DNA of 64,000 bases from UMGS1783 sp900555065 (GTDB lineage Bacteria > Bacillota > Clostridia > Oscillospirales > UMGS1783), in assembly GCA_937991645.1 (NCBI GenBank), contig CALKPL010000025.1:1-64000 (forward strand), read 5' to 3'. The translations under genes were made by a program, and so were the position numbers. This document shows, piece after piece, positions 60,936 through 64,000 of this stretch; the stretch's first letter is position 1, and every line of letters begins with the position of its first letter. The notes under the pieces were generated by a model. It ran no database searches. It saw only the letters and a list, made by a program, of their open reading frames with translations, and was not told where the DNA came from.

Positions 60936-61544
60936 TCAGGATTCAATCATTTCCCGAACCCGTAACGTAACACCAATTTCCTTGGCAATTTCACGGCATT
61001 TTTCAATATCGTCCCCATCCATTACATCCACCACGCTCAGGATTACCGTGGGAATATAGTCCTTACACTTTTGTGCGAACCGAAGCAGGGCGGGAAACGC
61101 CTGTTCGCCGTAAACGCTGTGACACATTTCATCGTACTGCCGCGCGTTGGGCGCGTTGAGGCTGATCGACACCACATCGACCACGCCTTGCAGCCGTGCG
61201 GCAGCGTCAGGACCATAAAAAAGCTCCGCCTGGCCGTTGGTGTTGATCCGGATAGGTAGTTGCGGCGCGCTGTGTTTGACCTGCGCGGCAATCCACACAA
61301 GGTCGTCCAGCCGCATCATAGGCTCTCCATAGCCGCAGAAAACAAGCTCTTTGAGCTCGGACAGGTCGTGACGGAAGATATCCTTTAGCACTTCTTCTTT
61401 TTCCGGCTCGCGTTCCAGCCAGAGGCTGTCGCTGCCGCCGACCGAATCGCCGCCGAGGCGAATGCAGAAGGAACAGGCGTTGGTGCATTGGTTCGTTAAG
61501 TTGATATAAAGGGAATCTCCAATCCTGTATGTAAGCGTCATCAT
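60936..61544 (-). CDS. TatD-associated radical SAM protein
   Basis: The 202-residue protein has the radical SAM cluster motif NQCTNACSFCIRLGG (CxxxCxxC), ELVFCGYGEPMMRLDDLVWI (GGE-like), IRINTNGQAELFYG and VDVVSISLNAPNARQYDEMC. This short form is linked to tatD in many Firmicutes (TatD-link rSAM) and its substrate is unknown. A GGGGGG tract precedes ATG 61544. It follows tatD by 18 bp. Confidence 0.92.
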   Translation of the reverse strand: MMTLTYRIGDSLYINLTNQCTNACSFCIRLGGDSVGGSDSLWLEREPEKEEVLKDIFRHDLSELKELVFCGYGEPMMRLDDLVWIAAQVKHSAPQLPIRINTNGQAELFYGPDAAARLQGVVDVVSISLNAPNARQYDEMCHSVYGEQAFPALLRFAQKCKDYIPTVILSVVDVMDGDDIEKCREIAKEIGVTLRVREMIES

Positions 61545-61562
61545 TGCGCGTTTCCCCCCAAT

Positions 61563-62324
61563 TTAAGAGATATGATAGATGCGTTTTCCGTTTTCCATGG
61601 TAATGCGCGCCACTTCTTCCACAGGCATATCCCAAATCTCCGCCACAGCCTGCGCAACGTATTTAATCATGTTCGGCGTGTTGAGCTGTCCGCGGTAGGG
61701 TTCGGGCGAAAGATATGGGCAGTCCGTTTCAATCAGCACCCGGTCGTGCGGCAGGTATTGCAGCACCTCGCGCGTGCGGTGCGCATTTTTAAATGTGATA
61801 ATGCCGTTAAACGAGAGGTAATATCCCATATCGAGCAGGATACGCGCCGTTTCAATGCTGCCGGAATAGGAGTGTACGATGCCTGTTACGCCTGGATAGT
61901 GGCGCAGTACGTCCAGCGTGTCCTTGTGCGCTTCCCGGTTGTGAATGACAACGGGAAGCGCCAGCTTTTTTGCAAGCTCCATCTGGTGGTTAAACGCGTG
62001 GGACTGGCTGGCCTTGTCCGAAAAATCGTAGTGATAGTCGAATCCAATCTCGCCAATGGCGACCACTTTCGGATGTGCCGCAAGCTGTTCCAGCCGTTCA
62101 AAGCTCTCATAACTTACGTTCTGGGAATCGTGCGGATGAATACCGACCGCCGCGTAGATAAAATCGTAATTCTCTGCAAGCTGCACGGAGTTTTCGGAGG
62201 AGGTTATGTCGGATCCGATGTTGACAAGACAGGAAAGTTCACCCCGCATGGCGCTTTTGATTACGCTGTATCGGGTTTCGTCAAATTTCTTATCGTCAAT
62301 ATGCGCATGGGTATCAAAATACAT
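61563..62324 (-). CDS. tatD: TatD family metal-dependent hydrolase
   Basis: The 253-residue TIM-barrel nuclease has the metal motif MYFDTHAHIDDKKFD, AAVGIHPHDSQNV, IGEIGFDYHYDF, VIHNREAHKDTLDV, GIVHSYSG and the final Asp in LIETDCPYLSPEPYRG. It is thought to act in 3'-5' DNA or RNA processing. GGGAGGCGG precedes ATG 62324. It lies 21 bases after metG, a common order. Confidence 0.95.
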   Translation of the reverse strand: MYFDTHAHIDDKKFDETRYSVIKSAMRGELSCLVNIGSDITSSENSVQLAENYDFIYAAVGIHPHDSQNVSYESFERLEQLAAHPKVVAIGEIGFDYHYDFSDKASQSHAFNHQMELAKKLALPVVIHNREAHKDTLDVLRHYPGVTGIVHSYSGSIETARILLDMGYYLSFNGIITFKNAHRTREVLQYLPHDRVLIETDCPYLSPEPYRGQLNTPNMIKYVAQAVAEIWDMPVEEVARITMENGKRIYHIS

Positions 62325-62345
62325 TGTTCCGCCTCCCTAAACGCG

Positions 62346-64000
62346 TTATCTAACCTTGGATCCCGGCGGGATCGTCCCGTCTACAAAGAGAACGCGTACG
62401 TCGTCTGCCGCCGCATCCGCAGCGAGGATCATACCATTGCTTTCCACGCCGCGTAACTTGACCGGCTTGAGGTTTTCCACAAGGACGACGCTGCGTCCGA
62501 TCAGGTCAGCAGGGGAGTACCACGCCGCAATCCCGGAGACAACCTGCCTCGGCGCGTCTGCGCCGCAGTCCACCATCAGGCGCAGAAGCTTGTCGCTCTT
62601 GGGTACGGGCTCGCACTCGAGGATTTTCGCAACTACAAGATTGACCTTGGCAAAGTCGTCAATGTTGATGACGCCGGGCGCCGGTTCCGCCGCAGGCTCC
62701 TTTTTCTCCGCCTTCACAGGCGCGGTCTGCGCGTTTTCCTGCGCAGCTGCCGCGCGGGCCTGCTCCGCCTTTATGTCAATGCGCGGGAAGAGGGCGGAGC
62801 CGGGGACGACGGTGAGGCCTGCAGGCAGCAGGCCGAAGGTCTTGCTCGCGTCCCAGGCGGTAATCGCCGCGTCCACAGCTCCGATCTGGGCGAAGATGCG
62901 GGGCGCGGTGTCCGGCATAAAGGGTACGAGCAGAATGCCGGCAATGCGTAGAGATTCGCACAGATTGTACAGTACGCAGGCAAGGCGCGCCTTGTTTTCC
63001 GGGTCCTTGGCAAGCGTCCAGGGCATGGTTTCGTCAATATACTTATTGGCTCTTGACACGAGCTTCCAGATTTCGGCCAGGGCGTTGGAGAACAGGAGAT
63101 TTTCCATGTTTTCCTCCACAGCCTGCGCCGTCTGCCGGGCAAGCTCGATGAGCGACTGGTCGAGCGGCTGCGCGGTGTGTTCAGCCGGCAGCGTGCCGCC
63201 AAAGTATTTCTGGACCATGGCGACGCTGCGCGAGAGCAGGTTGCCGAGGTCGTTGGCAAGATCGGCGTTGATACGGTTAATCAGCGCTTCGTTGGAGTAT
63301 ACGCCGTCGCTTCCAAAGGGGATTTCGCGCAGCAGAAAATAGCGGATGGCATCCACGCCGTAGCGCTCGCACAGTACGGTGGGATCGACGACGTTGCCGA
63401 AGGATTTGGACATCTTGCCGCCGTCGAGAAGCAGCCAGCCGTGGCCGAACACTTTTTTCGGCAGCGGCAGGTCGAGCGACATGAGCATGGCTGGCCAGAT
63501 GATCGTGTGGAACCGGACGATCTCCTTGCCTACAAGGTGCACGTCGCAAGGCCAGTATCTGTCGAAGTCGTCGTACGCGTCGTTTCCGTAACCGAGCGCA
63601 GTGATATAGTTGGAGAGCGCGTCAACCCATACATAAACGACGTGCTTCTCGTCAAAGCTGACAGGGATGCCCCAATCGAAAGACGTGCGGGACACGCAGA
63701 GGTCCTCCAGGCCGGGCTTCAAAAAGTTATTGATCATTTCGTTGAGCCTGGACTGGGGCTGAACAAAGTCCGGATGGGCCGCATAGTACTCCATCAGTTT
63801 GTCCTGATATGCTGAAAGCCGGAAGAAATAAGCCTCTTCCTTTGTCTTCTCCACCGGCCGTCCGCAGTCGGGGCATTTGCCGTCCACCGCCTGCGTTTCG
63901 GTCCAGAAGGACTCGCAGGGCGCGCAGTACAGCCCTTCGTATTCGCCCTTGTAAATGTCGCCTTTGTCGTACATGGCCTTAAAGATTTTCTGGATACTCT
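62346..64000 (-). CDS. metG: Methionyl-tRNA synthetase, N-terminus cut by the window
   Basis: About 550 C-terminal residues are visible. The reading frame runs past the window edge (…IQKIFKAMYDKGDIYKG), so the HIGH motif is outside. Seen here are the zinc knuckle part CPDCGRPVEKTKEEAYFFRL, WAMLMSLDLPLPKKV-type helix, the KMSKS loop DGGKMSKSFGNVVDP, the anticodon helix bundle, a Lys/Ala-rich linker, and the C-terminal tRNA-binding domain (INIDDFAKVNLVVAKILE, ending GTIPPGSKVR). It charges initiator and elongator tRNA-Met. It probably leads the metG-tatD-radical SAM unit. Confidence 0.96.
   Translation of the reverse strand, partial: SIQKIFKAMYDKGDIYKGEYEGLYCAPCESFWTETQAVDGKCPDCGRPVEKTKEEAYFFRLSAYQDKLMEYYAAHPDFVQPQSRLNEMINNFLKPGLEDLCVSRTSFDWGIPVSFDEKHVVYVWVDALSNYITALGYGNDAYDDFDRYWPCDVHLVGKEIVRFHTIIWPAMLMSLDLPLPKKVFGHGWLLLDGGKMSKSFGNVVDPTVLCERYGVDAIRYFLLREIPFGSDGVYSNEALINRINADLANDLGNLLSRSVAMVQKYFGGTLPAEHTAQPLDQSLIELARQTAQAVEENMENLLFSNALAEIWKLVSRANKYIDETMPWTLAKDPENKARLACVLYNLCESLRIAGILLVPFMPDTAPRIFAQIGAVDAAITAWDASKTFGLLPAGLTVVPGSALFPRIDIKAEQARAAAAQENAQTAPVKAEKKEPAAEPAPGVINIDDFAKVNLVVAKILECEPVPKSDKLLRLMVDCGADAPRQVVSGIAAWYSPADLIGRSVVLVENLKPVKLRGVESNGMILAADAAADDVRVLFVDGTIPPGSKVR

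Noticed and set aside
1..64000. Mobile elements, CRISPR arrays, tRNA or rRNA genes
   Set aside because: No transposase or integrase domain, no regularly spaced direct repeats, and no tRNA or rRNA signature were seen on reading both strands.

Overview
This window is a chromosomal segment of a GC-rich, probably anaerobic and spore-forming member of the Clostridia (Firmicutes). The evidence is an FMN riboswitch, a SAM-I riboswitch, an alanine T-box and a CIRCE/HrcA heat-shock operon; the sporulation-linked genes ytfJ and spoVG; the scpA-scpB-DUF2953-ytfJ order; a CD1247-type protein beside efp; acetate kinase; and a desulfoferrodoxin rather than a classical superoxide dismutase. An Oscillospiraceae/Ruminococcaceae-like source is plausible but cannot be proven from this sequence. 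Most genes are housekeeping. No insertion sequence, prophage, tRNA, rRNA or CRISPR array was seen.

Layout. 1-2.5 kb: end of an ABC-type ATPase gene, riboflavin importer ribU under an FMN riboswitch, metK under a SAM riboswitch. 2.6-8.2 kb: ferredoxin-type aldo/keto reductase, a small membrane protein, recD2, comF and an MreB-family gene. 8.2-11.2 kb: thiN on the minus strand with a long leader, a divergent TrpR-like regulator with a methyltransferase, and a candidate small RNA between them. 11.4-16 kb: a four-gene GldA/GldF/GldG/DUF4340 ABC operon (minus). 16.1-19.2 kb: M50 protease, scpA, scpB, DUF2953, ytfJ. 19.3-25.7 kb (mostly minus): typA, DUF1294, desulfoferrodoxin, thioredoxin, murC, with spoVG on plus, then ackA. 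25.8-30.7 kb: tmcAL and a membrane protein on plus; then, on minus, an endonuclease IV-like protein, an M24 peptidase, efp and a CD1247-type protein. 30.8-36.6 kb: T-box, alaS, an Old Yellow Enzyme-type oxidoreductase, a HIT protein, a phosphoribosyltransferase and a galM-like gene. 36.8-39.8 kb: ACT protein, hom, lysC. 39.8-43.3 kb: rpmG, secE, nusG, rplK, rplA, rplJ, rplL, ending in a terminator and not followed by rpoB. 43.9-48.8 kb: hrcA, grpE, dnaK, dnaJ. 49-52.2 kb: DUF1015, ROK kinase, and a deoxyribose-phosphate aldolase with a ferredoxin-like cysteine tail. 52.3-60.7 kb: accessory redox region. 60.9-64 kb: TatD-linked radical SAM protein, tatD, and metG cut by the window end.

The most unusual part is 52.3-56.4 kb. 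Two flavodoxin-fold lipoproteins, a cyclophilin-like lipoprotein, a His-rich DUF4405 membrane protein and a DUF362 lipoprotein lie head to tail. Four of the five have a lipoprotein signal, so the module appears to act on the outer face of the cytoplasmic membrane. Flavin- and heme-type folds in one operon suggest an extracytoplasmic electron-transfer or reductase chain. This is inference. Aldo/keto reductases and a YraQ/ArsP-type permease follow.

Regulation is unusually readable. Many -35/-10 pairs have 16-18 bp spacing, several genes start with TTG, and most transcription units end in clear intrinsic terminators. Two previously unannotated RNA-level signals stand out: a roughly 76-nt transcript predicted on the minus strand at 10019-10094, and a pair of similar stem-loops before rplK and rplA that resemble L1-binding sites.
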